DNA from: Demequina phytophila
GTDB lineage: Bacteria > Actinomycetota > Actinomycetes > Actinomycetales > Demequinaceae
DNA length: 64,000 nt
NCBI RefSeq assembly: GCF_000971135.1
Contig: NZ_BBLW01000008.1
Span: forward strand, 1-64,000
Direction: 5' to 3'
Part shown: positions 28,510 through 38,084 of the stretch, in pieces
Layout: each line of letters starts with the position of its first letter
Numbering within the stretch: position 1 is the stretch's first letter
Made by a program: the position numbers and the translations under genes
The notes under the pieces: generated by a model
What the model was told of the DNA's origin: nothing
Databases searched by the model: none
The model's input: the letters and a program-made list of their open reading frames with translations, nothing else

Positions 28510-29469
28510 ATGCTCGCCGCCTACGCCGCCCGGTTCAGCCCCGACGATCCCCCGAGCGCGCTCGACGTGGGCGAGCGACCCGAGCCTGAGGACCACGAGC
28601 ACTGGTCGACGGTCGACGTGCGTGCCACCTCGATCAACCACCACGACGTGTGGAGCCTCAAGGGCGTGGGCCTGGCCGAGCACCAGCTGCCGATGATCCT
28701 CGGCTGCGACGCGGCCGGCGTCGCCCCCGACGGGACCGAGGTGGTGGTGCACGGCGTGATCGGCGCGGACGGCCACGGCGTGGGCCCGCGCGAGCCGCGC
28801 AGCATCCTGTCGGAGCGCTATCAGGGCACCTTCGCGGAGCGGGTGTCCGTCCCCACCGCGAACCTCATCGCCAAACCCAGGGAGATCTCCTTCGAGGAGG
28901 CGGCCTGCCTCCCGACGGCCTGGCTCACGGCGTACCGGATGCTGTTCCACGGCGCCGGTCTGACTCCCGGGCAGTCCGTGCTGGTACAGGGAGTGGGCGG
29001 CGGGGTCGCGAGCGCGGCGATCGCTCTCGGCGCCGCGGCGGGTCTCGAGGTGATCGCGACCTCCCGCTCGGAGGCCAAGCGCGAGGCCGCGCTGCGGATG
29101 GGCGCGGCCGCAGCCGTCGAGCCGGGCGCACGGCTGCCCCACCGGGTCGACGCCGTCGTGGAGACGGTCGGCAATGCGACGTGGAAGCACTCGATCGCCT
29201 CGGTCAGGAACGGTGGCACCATCACCATCGCCGGCCACACCACGGGCGACCCGGACCCCGCGCTGCTGACCCGGGTGTTCTTCCACGAGCTCCGCATCCA
29301 GGGCGTCACGATGGGAACCCGCGAGGACCTCGCGGCGCTGCTCGCGTTTCTGGCCCGCACCGGCCTGCGGCCGACGATCGACTCCACCTACCCGCTCGCG
29401 CGCGCCCGCGACGCGATCGCCCGCGTGGCGGGCGGCGAGCACCTCGGCAAGGTCGTGCTGACGGTCTGA
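28510..29469 (+). CDS. Zinc-independent quinone-oxidoreductase-like dehydrogenase (MDR family)
   Basis: A 319-residue medium-chain dehydrogenase/reductase. The N-terminal GroES-like domain has SINHHDVWSLKG and ILGCDAAGV. The nucleotide-binding domain carries GQSVLVQGVGGGVASAAIALGAAAGLEVIATSRSEAKREAALRMGA, suited to NADPH. The zinc-ligand Cys cluster of alcohol dehydrogenases is absent, so it belongs with the zinc-independent quinone reductases. Substrate unknown. It is monocistronic; the next gene converges with a 2-bp gap. Confidence 0.88.
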   Translation: MLAAYAARFSPDDPPSALDVGERPEPEDHEHWSTVDVRATSINHHDVWSLKGVGLAEHQLPMILGCDAAGVAPDGTEVVVHGVIGADGHGVGPREPRSILSERYQGTFAERVSVPTANLIAKPREISFEEAACLPTAWLTAYRMLFHGAGLTPGQSVLVQGVGGGVASAAIALGAAAGLEVIATSRSEAKREAALRMGAAAAVEPGARLPHRVDAVVETVGNATWKHSIASVRNGGTITIAGHTTGDPDPALLTRVFFHELRIQGVTMGTREDLAALLAFLARTGLRPTIDSTYPLARARDAIARVAGGEHLGKVVLTV

Positions 29470-29471
29470 GC

Positions 29472-29858
29472 TCAGCCCTTGAGGCCCCGGCGGCTCGCGA
29501 TCGCCCCGGAGAGCACCCGCCAGCCGATGAGGAACGCCGCGAGCACCGTCCCCGCGACGATCACGAACGACACCTGCACCCCCTGGCCGTAGATGGCACG
29601 TAGGACCATGCCGCCCACCAGCGTGGATGCCCACACGATCACGCCGGTCCGCCTCCAGTCGCAGGGACGCCGCCACGCGCGCGCGATCAGCCACCCGAAC
29701 GCGGCGCCGGTCGCGAACGGCGACACCGTCTCGAGCAGCCCCCAGCCGTTCTCGCCGAGGATGCCCTCCTCGTGGCTCGCGCGGCCGATCGCGGAGAACA
29801 CCACGATCGCGCCCAGGTCCAGCGCCGCGGCGCCGAGCGCCGCCTGCCGCAGATTCAT
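29472..29858 (-). CDS. DUF3054 membrane protein
   Basis: A 128-residue protein with four membrane helices (about residues 8-26, 45-60, 70-88 and 95-113). It has the family pattern ALDLGAIVVFSAIGRASHEEG and FATGAAFGWLIAR. DUF3054 proteins are small actinobacterial membrane proteins of unknown function. The ATG overlaps the stop of the upstream amidotransferase-like gene by 4 bp, so the two are co-expressed. Confidence 0.85.
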   Translation of the reverse strand: MNLRQAALGAAALDLGAIVVFSAIGRASHEEGILGENGWGLLETVSPFATGAAFGWLIARAWRRPCDWRRTGVIVWASTLVGGMVLRAIYGQGVQVSFVIVAGTVLAAFLIGWRVLSGAIASRRGLKG

Positions 29859-30547
29859 GACCGGCTCCCCTCCAGGCCGCGCAGATGCTCCCTGATCATC
29901 AGGATGCCCGCGACCGCCGCATCGTCCCCCACTTCGCGCGACCGCGCGCGCAGCTCGCCCGGTGCGACGCCCAGCCCGCGCAGCTCCCCCGTGTGGCCCA
30001 TCAGCCAGCGCTCGATGCGCTCGGCGTCGACCTCGGGGTGGAACTGGACCGCGAGCGCACTGCCGTACGCGAACGCCTGGCATGGCGTGGCAGGCGTCGA
30101 GGCGAGGACGGTCGCGCCCGGCGGCGGCACGATCCGGTCGCCGTGCCAGTGGAGCACGGGCGCGCCGTCGAGGTGACGCAGCGGGGTGGACGATGCGGCG
30201 GGCGCCAGATCCACGGTCCCCCACCCGACCTCGGGCTGGCCGGGCTCGACCCGGCCTCCGAGCGCGTGCGCGAGCAGCTGCGCCCCCAGGCAGACGGCCA
30301 GCGTCGGCATCGCGGACGCGACGCGGGAGGCCAGCAGGGCCGCCTCCTCGGCGAGCACGGGGTAGTCATCGACGTCCCCGACACCGACCGGCCCGCCGAG
30401 CACCACGCCGAGCTCCGCCGAGGCGAACGGCGCGAGGTCGTCGACCCCGGCGTCCAGGTAGATCACCTCGTAGCCGTGGGCGGCGATCTCCGCCTCCCAT
30501 ATCGCGAGGTCCTCGAAGGCGACGTGGCGGATCGCGACGCATCTCAT
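29855..30547 (-). CDS. Class I glutamine amidotransferase-like protein
   Basis: A 230-residue protein with a single GATase1 domain. Nucleophile Cys lies in LAVCLGAQLLAHALGG, and the His/Glu pair in QFHPEVDAERIERW. GGPVGVGDVDDYPVL matches the region before the nucleophile. Stand-alone members hydrolyse gamma-glutamyl or related amides, or are GuaA-like paralogues; the substrate here is not known. It carries the dispersed repeat twice, in a loop (AASSTPLR) and near the C-terminus (GDDAAVAG). It is coupled to the DUF3054 gene by an ATGA overlap. Confidence 0.88.
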   Translation of the reverse strand: MRCVAIRHVAFEDLAIWEAEIAAHGYEVIYLDAGVDDLAPFASAELGVVLGGPVGVGDVDDYPVLAEEAALLASRVASAMPTLAVCLGAQLLAHALGGRVEPGQPEVGWGTVDLAPAASSTPLRHLDGAPVLHWHGDRIVPPPGATVLASTPATPCQAFAYGSALAVQFHPEVDAERIERWLMGHTGELRGLGVAPGELRARSREVGDDAAVAGILMIREHLRGLEGSRS

Positions 30548-30636
30548 GGCTGGGAGCCTAGGCCCGCGGGCGCTCCTCCACACACACGCGCCTCGGACCG
30601 GCCCGGTCTGGTCATGTCCAGCGTTCACATGGGGCC

Positions 30637-30668
30637 TCTGTGTGGATCAGTGCTGAAGCCTGGTGGAT
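30637..30668 (-). repeat. ATCCACAC element, copy 2 (inverted)
   Basis: The reverse complement of this stretch matches 23687-23718 at about 27 of 31 positions, including the identical block GCACTGATCCACAC. It lies directly upstream of the ABC-F promoter. A CAGCGTTCAC sequence lies beside it, as near copy 1. Confidence 0.6.
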
Positions 30669-30689
30669 GAGCGCACGGCGCGTCGCGAC

Positions 30690-30695
30690 TAAAAT
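30690..30695 (+). promoter_or_regulatory. -10 box of a leaderless promoter (TAAAAT)
   Basis: TAAAAT ends 6 nt before the GTG start of the ABC-F gene in a region with no ribosome site. The A/T-rich hexamer stands out in very GC-rich sequence. Leaderless initiation at the GTG is expected. Confidence 0.65.
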
Positions 30696-30701
30696 CGCCG
30701 G

Positions 30702-32522
<1,821 letters not shown>

Positions 32523-32612
32523 ACGTTGCCCGACGGGCAGGCTCGCGACATCGGTCCCGGGCGGGGTGACGGAAGGGTCGCTTAGCCTGGGTCCGTTCGA
32601 AGGAGCGTCCCC

Positions 32613-33947
32613 ATGGCCGAACGCACCATCCCCATCGCCGGGATGACGTGCGCCGCGTGCGAGGGCACCGTGGCGACCGCCGCGCTGTCGCTGCCCGGCG
32701 TCGAGTCCGCCGTCGCGGACCGCCGCGGCGGCCGTCTCACGCTCACGGGATCACGCCTGCCCTCGGACGGCGACCTCGACCGCGCCCTCGCGGACGGCCC
32801 GTACAGCGTCGGCACCCGACCGTGGCTCAGCCGCGAGCATCGCGTGTGGCGGGACCTCGCGCTGTCGGTCGCGGGCGTGGGCGCGATCGCGATCCTCGCG
32901 TGGGCGCTCGGGCTGGACCAGCGGGTGCAGGAGCTCACCGCGGGCGCGTCGGCGGGATCGCTGGTGGTGGTCCTCGGGCTGGGCGTCGCGGCGAGCGTGT
33001 CGACATGCATGGCGCTGGTGGGCGGGCTCGTGGTGTCGCTCGCCGCGTCGGTGCCGTCGAACGCCACCGGCCTCGCGAGGATGCGTCCCCACCTCGCCTT
33101 CAACGCGGGACGCGTCGTGGGCTTCGCCGTGCTCGGCGCCCTGGTGGGCGCCGTGGGGCGGACCGTCGCACCCTCGGGGCTGCTGCTCGGGCTGCTGGTG
33201 CTCGCGGCCGCGGCGGTGATGGCCGTGGTGGGCGTGCGCCTCACGGGTGCGTCGCCGCGCCTCGCCGCGTGGCAGGTGTCGTTGCCGGGGCGGTGGGGTG
33301 GTTGGGCTCGCGCGGACGTCGGAGGCGCGGGCGTGCTGCGCGCGATGGCGGTGGGCGCCGCCACGTTCTTCCTGCCCTGCGGGTTCACGCAGGCGGTCCA
33401 GCTGTACGCGCTGTCGACGGGCAGCCCGGTGGCGGGTGCGACCGTGATGGCCGTCTTCGCCGTCGGCACCACCCCGGGGCTGCTCGCCGCCGGCGCGGCG
33501 GCCTCGACCGCGCAGCACGGATCGGGACGCGCGCTGCGCGTCGTCGGCGTCGTGGTGCTGGCCTTCGCCCTGGTGACCGGCACCGGCGCGCTCACCCAGA
33601 TCGCCCCGGGACTGCGGGTCGGCACCGTCACCGCGACCGAGCGGACATCCAACGTCGTCGACGTGGACGGCGTCCAGGAGGTGAGCACCGCGGTGGTCGC
33701 GGACGGCTACTCTCCCGACGTCACCGTCGTGTACGCGGACGAGCCCGTGCGCTGGACCCTGTCACCGGAGTTCTACGGATGCGCCAACGTGGTCGACGCC
33801 CGCTCGCTCGGGTTCGACAGCATCGACGTGCTGCGCGGCGCCGCGACCGTCGAGTTCACCCCCACCGAGACGGGCACCTACCCGTACGCCTGCACGATGG
33901 GCATGTTCACCGGCGCGATCGTGGTGATCGACCGGCCCGCGGCGTGA
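32613..33947 (+). CDS. HMA / TauE-SafE-type membrane / cupredoxin fusion protein (copper-related)
   Basis: A 444-residue three-domain protein. Residues 1-65 are a heavy-metal-associated domain with the copper site GMTCAACE. Residues about 85-330 are six or more membrane helices of the SafE/DsbD-like type, with PCGFTQAVQLYALS as the most conserved stretch. Residues about 345-440 are a cupredoxin-like domain with likely ligands Cys in YGCANVVD and CTMGM near the end. The parts suggest copper handover from cytoplasm to the outer face, or copper export or oxidase maturation. It stands alone, so the exact role is inference. The start is supported by AAGGAG. Confidence 0.85.
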   Translation: MAERTIPIAGMTCAACEGTVATAALSLPGVESAVADRRGGRLTLTGSRLPSDGDLDRALADGPYSVGTRPWLSREHRVWRDLALSVAGVGAIAILAWALGLDQRVQELTAGASAGSLVVVLGLGVAASVSTCMALVGGLVVSLAASVPSNATGLARMRPHLAFNAGRVVGFAVLGALVGAVGRTVAPSGLLLGLLVLAAAAVMAVVGVRLTGASPRLAAWQVSLPGRWGGWARADVGGAGVLRAMAVGAATFFLPCGFTQAVQLYALSTGSPVAGATVMAVFAVGTTPGLLAAGAAASTAQHGSGRALRVVGVVVLAFALVTGTGALTQIAPGLRVGTVTATERTSNVVDVDGVQEVSTAVVADGYSPDVTVVYADEPVRWTLSPEFYGCANVVDARSLGFDSIDVLRGAATVEFTPTETGTYPYACTMGMFTGAIVVIDRPAA

Positions 33948-33979
33948 CCCCCGGCCACGCGCCCGAAACATCCGCCCCG

Positions 33980-33985
33980 TAGGGT
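33980..33985 (+). promoter_or_regulatory. -10 box of a leaderless promoter (TAGGGT)
   Basis: TAGGGT ends 7 nt before the ATG of the malate/lactate dehydrogenase-like gene. There is no ribosome site, so transcription should begin at the start codon. Confidence 0.6.
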
Positions 33986-33992
33986 CGAGCGC

Positions 33993-35063
33993 ATGGATGT
34001 CGCGATCGTCGGAGCCACCGGGGACGTGGGCCGCGCGGTGTGCGGCGCGCTGATCGAGCGCGGCGACCTGGGCCCCACGTCGCGGCTGCAGCTGGTCGGC
34101 CGCCCGGGCGGCGCGTCCGGCCAGGCCGTGCACGGTCTGCGCGTCGACCTCATCGACGCGCACGACGAGCACGCGCCTCACATCGACGTCGCGTCGCGGC
34201 CCGAGGACGTGGTCGCGGACGTGGTGGTGATGACCGCCGGTCGCACCTTGCCCACCGGCACCGGCCAGCCGATCGACCGCGACCGCCTCGCCCACGACAA
34301 CCGGCGCGTGTTCGAGGAGTATGCGGACGCGCTCGCCGCGCACGGCAGCGGCCACGAGGTCGTGATCGTGGTCTCCAACCCGGTCGAGCTCGCCGTCGAG
34401 GTGTTCGCCCGCCGGCTTGGCCGCCACCGCGTGATCGGCATGGGCGCATGGCTCGACACGCTGCGGTTCCGACGCGAGATCGCCGCGACCCTGGGCATCC
34501 GACGCCACCGCGTGAGCGGGTTCGTGGCGGGTCAGCACGGCGACCGCATGGTCCCTCTGTGGTCGTCCGTGCGTCTCCGCGGGCTCGACCCGGATGAGCG
34601 CACCGAGATCGTCGACCGTGTGCGCGGCGACCGCACCCTGGCCTCGTTCCGCTCCGAGGTGGCCGCCGCGAAGCAGCGCATCTCGGATGCTCCGGACATC
34701 GCCACAGCGTTCGCGGCGGTGGACGCCTATCCGCCGGACGTGCAGGCGGTGATCCGCCCCTACCTCACGCATCAAAGCGGCGCGAAGACCGCGCACGGCA
34801 CCGCCAACGCGACGGCGGACCTGGTGCGGACGGTGCTCGATGGACGCGACATCGTGGTGGCGGGACAGGTGCTGCTGGACGGTGAGATCGACCTGGGAGG
34901 GTCGCCGTGGCACGGCGTGCTGGGCGTGCCGGTCGCCGTGGGACCGGACGGTTGGTCCCGCGTGATGCTCGACACCCTCGCCGCCGACGAGAGCCGCGTC
35001 CTGTGGGAGGTCGCGCAGTCCATCAACGAGTCCGTGGTCGCGTGGGGCGGGGGCGCACCATGA
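33993..35063 (+). CDS. Atypical malate/lactate dehydrogenase-family protein
   Basis: A 356-residue NAD-binding 2-hydroxyacid dehydrogenase of the LDH/MDH family, longer than usual. The N-terminus VAIVGATGDVGRAV is the Rossmann motif; VVSNPVEL, the Asp/Arg of GAWLDTLRFRREIA and the catalytic His of AGQHGDRMVPLWSS are intact. The substrate-specificity loop is unusual: TAGRTLPTGTGQPIDRDRL has neither the Gln of lactate nor the Arg of malate dehydrogenases and is longer. The substrate is therefore unknown. It overlaps the downstream ACT-domain gene by 4 bp. The true ldh of the window is at 4529. Confidence 0.85.
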   Translation: MDVAIVGATGDVGRAVCGALIERGDLGPTSRLQLVGRPGGASGQAVHGLRVDLIDAHDEHAPHIDVASRPEDVVADVVVMTAGRTLPTGTGQPIDRDRLAHDNRRVFEEYADALAAHGSGHEVVIVVSNPVELAVEVFARRLGRHRVIGMGAWLDTLRFRREIAATLGIRRHRVSGFVAGQHGDRMVPLWSSVRLRGLDPDERTEIVDRVRGDRTLASFRSEVAAAKQRISDAPDIATAFAAVDAYPPDVQAVIRPYLTHQSGAKTAHGTANATADLVRTVLDGRDIVVAGQVLLDGEIDLGGSPWHGVLGVPVAVGPDGWSRVMLDTLAADESRVLWEVAQSINESVVAWGGGAP

Positions 35064-35509
35064 GCACCCTCACGCGGCGCTGGTTCGCCTTCATCCGGGT
35101 CGAGGACCGCAGCGGCGCCTCCGCCGCCCTCACCGGGGTCTTCTCGGAGCGCGGCGTGAGCTTCGGGTCGCTATCGACGCTCGACGTCCACGCGGGGGTG
35201 GGCACGCTGTGCGTCGAGTTCGCCGCGTCGGAGCGGCTGGCACAGGTGCTGGTGCGCACGCTCGCCCGGCTCGCGGTGGTACGCGACGTGGACCTGGTGC
35301 GCGCGGACGATGCACGGGTCAGGGCCGTCGCCATCCTTCCGGGCGGCGTCGCGCCCGGTGACCCGGGCGAGGGCGTCGACGCCTGGGCGGATCCCGCGGG
35401 CGATCTCACCGTGCTGTCCGGCACGGTGGCCGCCGTCGAGTCGGCGGTCGCGCGGCTGCGCGCCGGGGGGCGGCCCCCGGTGGCCGTGTCGGTGCTCCCA
35501 CCCCGCTGA
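35060..35509 (+). CDS. Small ACT-domain protein
   Basis: A 149-residue soluble protein. Residues about 8-75 match an ACT domain (RRWFAFIRVEDRSGASAALTGVFSERGVSFGSLSTLDVHAG), most like the regulatory subunit of acetolactate synthase but without the rest of that subunit. A second, weaker ACT-like beta-alpha-beta unit may form the C-terminal half. ACT domains bind amino acids, so a regulatory role for the preceding dehydrogenase, to which it is coupled by an ATGA overlap, is plausible but inferred. It contains a near match to the dispersed repeat (ADDARV, 35306). Confidence 0.75.
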   Translation: MSTLTRRWFAFIRVEDRSGASAALTGVFSERGVSFGSLSTLDVHAGVGTLCVEFAASERLAQVLVRTLARLAVVRDVDLVRADDARVRAVAILPGGVAPGDPGEGVDAWADPAGDLTVLSGTVAAVESAVARLRAGGRPPVAVSVLPPR

Positions 35510-35522
35510 CGCGCAGCCCCCC

Positions 35523-36629
35523 TCAGCCCGCGACGGGGACCGCCTCCGCGTCCGCCGCGACCGCCGCATCGTCCACCGTCACGGTGCCGTGCGGCACGAT
35601 GACCGCCCGCCCGAGCATCGTCCCCGTCTCGAGCCGCGCGTACGCGTCGAGCGCGTCCTCGAGCGCGAAGGGGGTGATGTCGACCTCGAGCCGGCCGGCG
35701 CGGTAGAGCGCGGCGAGCTCGTGGAGCTCCTCGAGGGTGCCCATGTACGTGCCGGTGAGCTCGGCCTCGAAGGGCGTGGTGTAGAAGCCCCAGTCGGTGC
35801 GGCCGCCGGCCAGCCCGACCACGGTGATGCGGCCGCGGACCGCGACCACGGACTGGGCGAGCCGGATGGTGTCCTCGGTGCCCACCAGGTCGAAGACCGC
35901 GTCGACGCCGCGGCCCCCGGTGAGCTCGCGGATCCGCGCCGCCTGGTCCTCGCCGCCCTCGACCACGGTCGCACCGCGCTCGGCGGCCAGGTCGCAGGCC
36001 TCGGCCTTGATGTCGGTCGCCAGGACCGTCGCCGCGGTCATCTCGCCGAGGATCTGCACCGCGAACTGGCCCACGCCGCCCAGCCCGATCACCAGGGCGG
36101 TACGCCCGCCGGACGTCAGCCGCGGGAGCGCCAGCTTGACCGCGTGATAGGCGGTGAGGCCGGCGTCCACCAAGGGGGCGGCCTTGATCGGGTCGGCGCC
36201 CTCCAGCGGCACGAGGTTGCGGACCGGCACGGTCATGTACTCGGCCATGCCGCCGTCGAGCCCGAGCCCGCTGCCCAGCGACGTCATCGAGGCGACGTTG
36301 TCGCACAGGGTGTCCTCGCCGCGTGCGCAGGACGCGCAGTGGCCGCAGCCGCGCGCCGCGTAGACCATGTGCGCCGTGCCCGGCTCGATCCCCACCACAC
36401 CCGGACCCGTCTCCTCGACCCAGCCGGTGACCTCGTGCCCGAGGATGTAGGAGGGCCGCAGCTGCGGCATCGCGATGTCCTGGTCGAAGATCGCGTAGAG
36501 CGCGACATCCGAGTGGCACGCGCCCGAGCCCGCGACCTTGAGCAGCACCTCGCCGGGGCCGGGGACGGGACGATCGACGTCGACCAGGGCGGGACGCGTC
36601 TTCCACGCATCGAAGCGGACGGCCTTCAT
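35523..36629 (-). CDS. Zinc-dependent alcohol dehydrogenase (NAD, MDR family)
   Basis: A 368-residue zinc alcohol dehydrogenase. Catalytic zinc ligands lie in GACHSD and GHEVTG, and structural zinc ligands in CGHCASCARGEDTLC. The Rossmann motif GLGGVGQFAVQ and Asp in LATDIKAEA indicate NAD preference. The sequence resembles broad alcohol/aldehyde dehydrogenases of the AdhP type. The AGGAG site precedes the ATG. The last 20 residues form a variable tail with one dispersed-repeat copy (VDDAAVAAD). An inverted repeat at 36726 in the upstream region could be its operator. Confidence 0.92.
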   Translation of the reverse strand: MKAVRFDAWKTRPALVDVDRPVPGPGEVLLKVAGSGACHSDVALYAIFDQDIAMPQLRPSYILGHEVTGWVEETGPGVVGIEPGTAHMVYAARGCGHCASCARGEDTLCDNVASMTSLGSGLGLDGGMAEYMTVPVRNLVPLEGADPIKAAPLVDAGLTAYHAVKLALPRLTSGGRTALVIGLGGVGQFAVQILGEMTAATVLATDIKAEACDLAAERGATVVEGGEDQAARIRELTGGRGVDAVFDLVGTEDTIRLAQSVVAVRGRITVVGLAGGRTDWGFYTTPFEAELTGTYMGTLEELHELAALYRAGRLEVDITPFALEDALDAYARLETGTMLGRAVIVPHGTVTVDDAAVAADAEAVPVAG

Positions 36630-36725
36630 GGGGACTCCTGACCGGCACCCGCTCCTGGGGTCACGCGGGTCGGGCGCCGTTGCTCGCCGCGTGCACTCCG
36701 AGCATGGCACAGACTCGCCTCCCAT

Positions 36726-36741
36726 GTGAAGCGCGATTCAC
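36726..36741. promoter_or_regulatory. Inverted repeat GTGAA-N6-TTCAC, operator candidate
   Basis: 5-bp arms with a GCGCGA spacer, located 97-112 nt upstream of the alcohol dehydrogenase ATG. The arms match those of the palindrome before xfp (GTGAACGTTCAC) but with different spacing. It could control the alcohol dehydrogenase. The evidence is short and weak. Confidence 0.35.
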
Positions 36742-36801
36742 TTACGTGTTCCGCGGATGGATCTCACGGGTGAACCGCGCTCCACTTCGTGCCGACGCGC
36801 G

Positions 36802-36835
36802 CGGACGCCCGGGCGATCGCTCGCCCGGGCGTCCG
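36802..36835 (-). terminator. Terminator hairpin of guaB3
   Basis: A perfect 15-bp stem (36802-36816 with 36821-36835) and a 4-nt TCGC loop, 18 nt past the guaB3 stop on the minus strand. The arm sequence is unrelated to the dispersed repeat. No U-tract. Confidence 0.8.
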
Positions 36836-36852
36836 GAGAAGGGGTGGTGCGG

Positions 36853-37977
36853 CTAGCCCGCCTGGTACGGGCTCACCACGATGTCGACGCGCTGGAACTC
36901 CTTGAGGTCCGAGTAGCCGGTGGTCGCCATCGAGCGGCGCAGCGCCCCCATGAGGTTCGAGGTGCCGTCGGCGTGCGTGCCGGGACCGAAGAGGATCTCA
37001 TCGAGGGTCCCGGTGGTGCCCACCGGTACGCGCTCGCCGCGCGGCAGCTCGGGGTGGTGGGCCTCGGGGCCCCAGTGGTAGCCGGCGCCCGGCGCCTCCT
37101 CCGCGCGCGCGAGCGCGGCGCCGAGCATGATGGCGTCCGCGCCGCACGCGATCGCCTTGACGATGTCGCCCGAGCGCCCGAGGCCGCCGTCCGCGATGAC
37201 GTGCACGTAGCGGCCGCCGGACTCGTCGAGGTAGTCGCGGCGCGCGGCCGCGACGTCGGACACCGCGGTGGCCATGGGCGCGTGGATGCCCAGCGTGGTC
37301 CGGGTGGTCTGCGCAGCGCCGCCGCCGAAGCCCACCAGCACGCCCGCGGCGCCGGTGCGCATGAGGTGCAGCGCCGCCTGATAGGTCGATGCGCCGCCGA
37401 CGATGACGGGCACGTCGAGGTCGTAGATGAACTTCTTGAGGTTGAGCGGCTCCGCGCCGTCGGAGACGTGCTCGGCGGACACCGTGGTGCCGCGGATGAC
37501 GAACAGGTCCACGCCCGCCTTGAGCACCGTCGCGTAGTGCTCCTGCGTGCGCTGCGGGCTCAGCGCGCCCGCGACCACCACGCCGGCCGCGCGGATCTCC
37601 TGCAGGCGTGCCGTGATGAGCGCGTCCTTGATGGGCTCGCGGTACAGCTCCTGCATGCGCGACGTCGCCTGCTCGGGCGCGAGCGCCGCGATCTCCGCCA
37701 GCACCGCGGTCGGGTCCTCGTAGCGCGTCCACAGACCCTCGAGGTCCAGCACACCCAGGCCGCCCGCGTTGCCGAGCGCGATCGCGGTCGCGGGGCTCAT
37801 CACCGAGTCCATGGGCGCGCCGATGACGGGGATGTCGAAGTGGAACGCGTCGATCTGCCAGCCGAGGTTCACGACCTTCGGGTCGCGCGTGCGCCGCGAG
37901 GGCACCACCGCGATGTCGTCGAAGGAGTAGGCCCGGCGGCCGCGCTTGCCGCGGCCGATCTCGATCTCGTTGCTCAC
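36853..37977 (-). CDS. guaB3: GuaB3-family IMP dehydrogenase-related protein
   Basis: A 374-residue TIM-barrel protein of the GuaB3 subfamily (EIEIGRGKRGRRAYSFDDIAVVPSRRTRDP), lacking the CBS pair of classical IMP dehydrogenase. It has [51 protein letters not shown] and PVGTTGTLDEILFGPG. The catalytic Cys loop of true IMPDH (GSICTTR) is not present, replaced by a stretch around FIYDLDVPVIVGGAST. GuaB3 proteins are linked to purine salvage as GMP reductase-like enzymes in some work; I keep the function open. The GTG start lies 7 nt after TAGGGT, so it is leaderless. The true guaB lies 3 kb away. Confidence 0.9.
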   Translation of the reverse strand: MSNEIEIGRGKRGRRAYSFDDIAVVPSRRTRDPKVVNLGWQIDAFHFDIPVIGAPMDSVMSPATAIALGNAGGLGVLDLEGLWTRYEDPTAVLAEIAALAPEQATSRMQELYREPIKDALITARLQEIRAAGVVVAGALSPQRTQEHYATVLKAGVDLFVIRGTTVSAEHVSDGAEPLNLKKFIYDLDVPVIVGGASTYQAALHLMRTGAAGVLVGFGGGAAQTTRTTLGIHAPMATAVSDVAAARRDYLDESGGRYVHVIADGGLGRSGDIVKAIACGADAIMLGAALARAEEAPGAGYHWGPEAHHPELPRGERVPVGTTGTLDEILFGPGTHADGTSNLMGALRRSMATTGYSDLKEFQRVDIVVSPYQAG

Positions 37978-37984
37978 GGGCTCC

Positions 37985-37990
37985 ACCCTA
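37985..37990 (-). promoter_or_regulatory. -10 box of a leaderless promoter (TAGGGT) for guaB3
   Basis: On the minus strand TAGGGT ends 7 nt before the GTG start codon, with no ribosome site. It is the same box and spacing as at 28497 and 33980. Confidence 0.6.
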
Positions 37991-38084
37991 TCGTCCGGGC
38001 AGGACACGGCGGCGGGACGATGCGCGGGCCCGGCCTGTGGACAACCGTGCCGGCGCTGTCGGCGGTCCGTGCCAGGCTAGGAGC

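Noticed and set aside
23687-30668. A composite transposon bounded by the inverted ATCCACAC elements
   Set aside because: The 7-kb interval holds core metabolic and ordinary chromosomal genes, there is no transposase, and no target-site duplications are visible.
37384-37408. TCGATGCGCCGCCGACGATGAC in guaB3 as a motif pair
   Set aside because: Neither half matches the 9-mer core; this is ordinary coding sequence.
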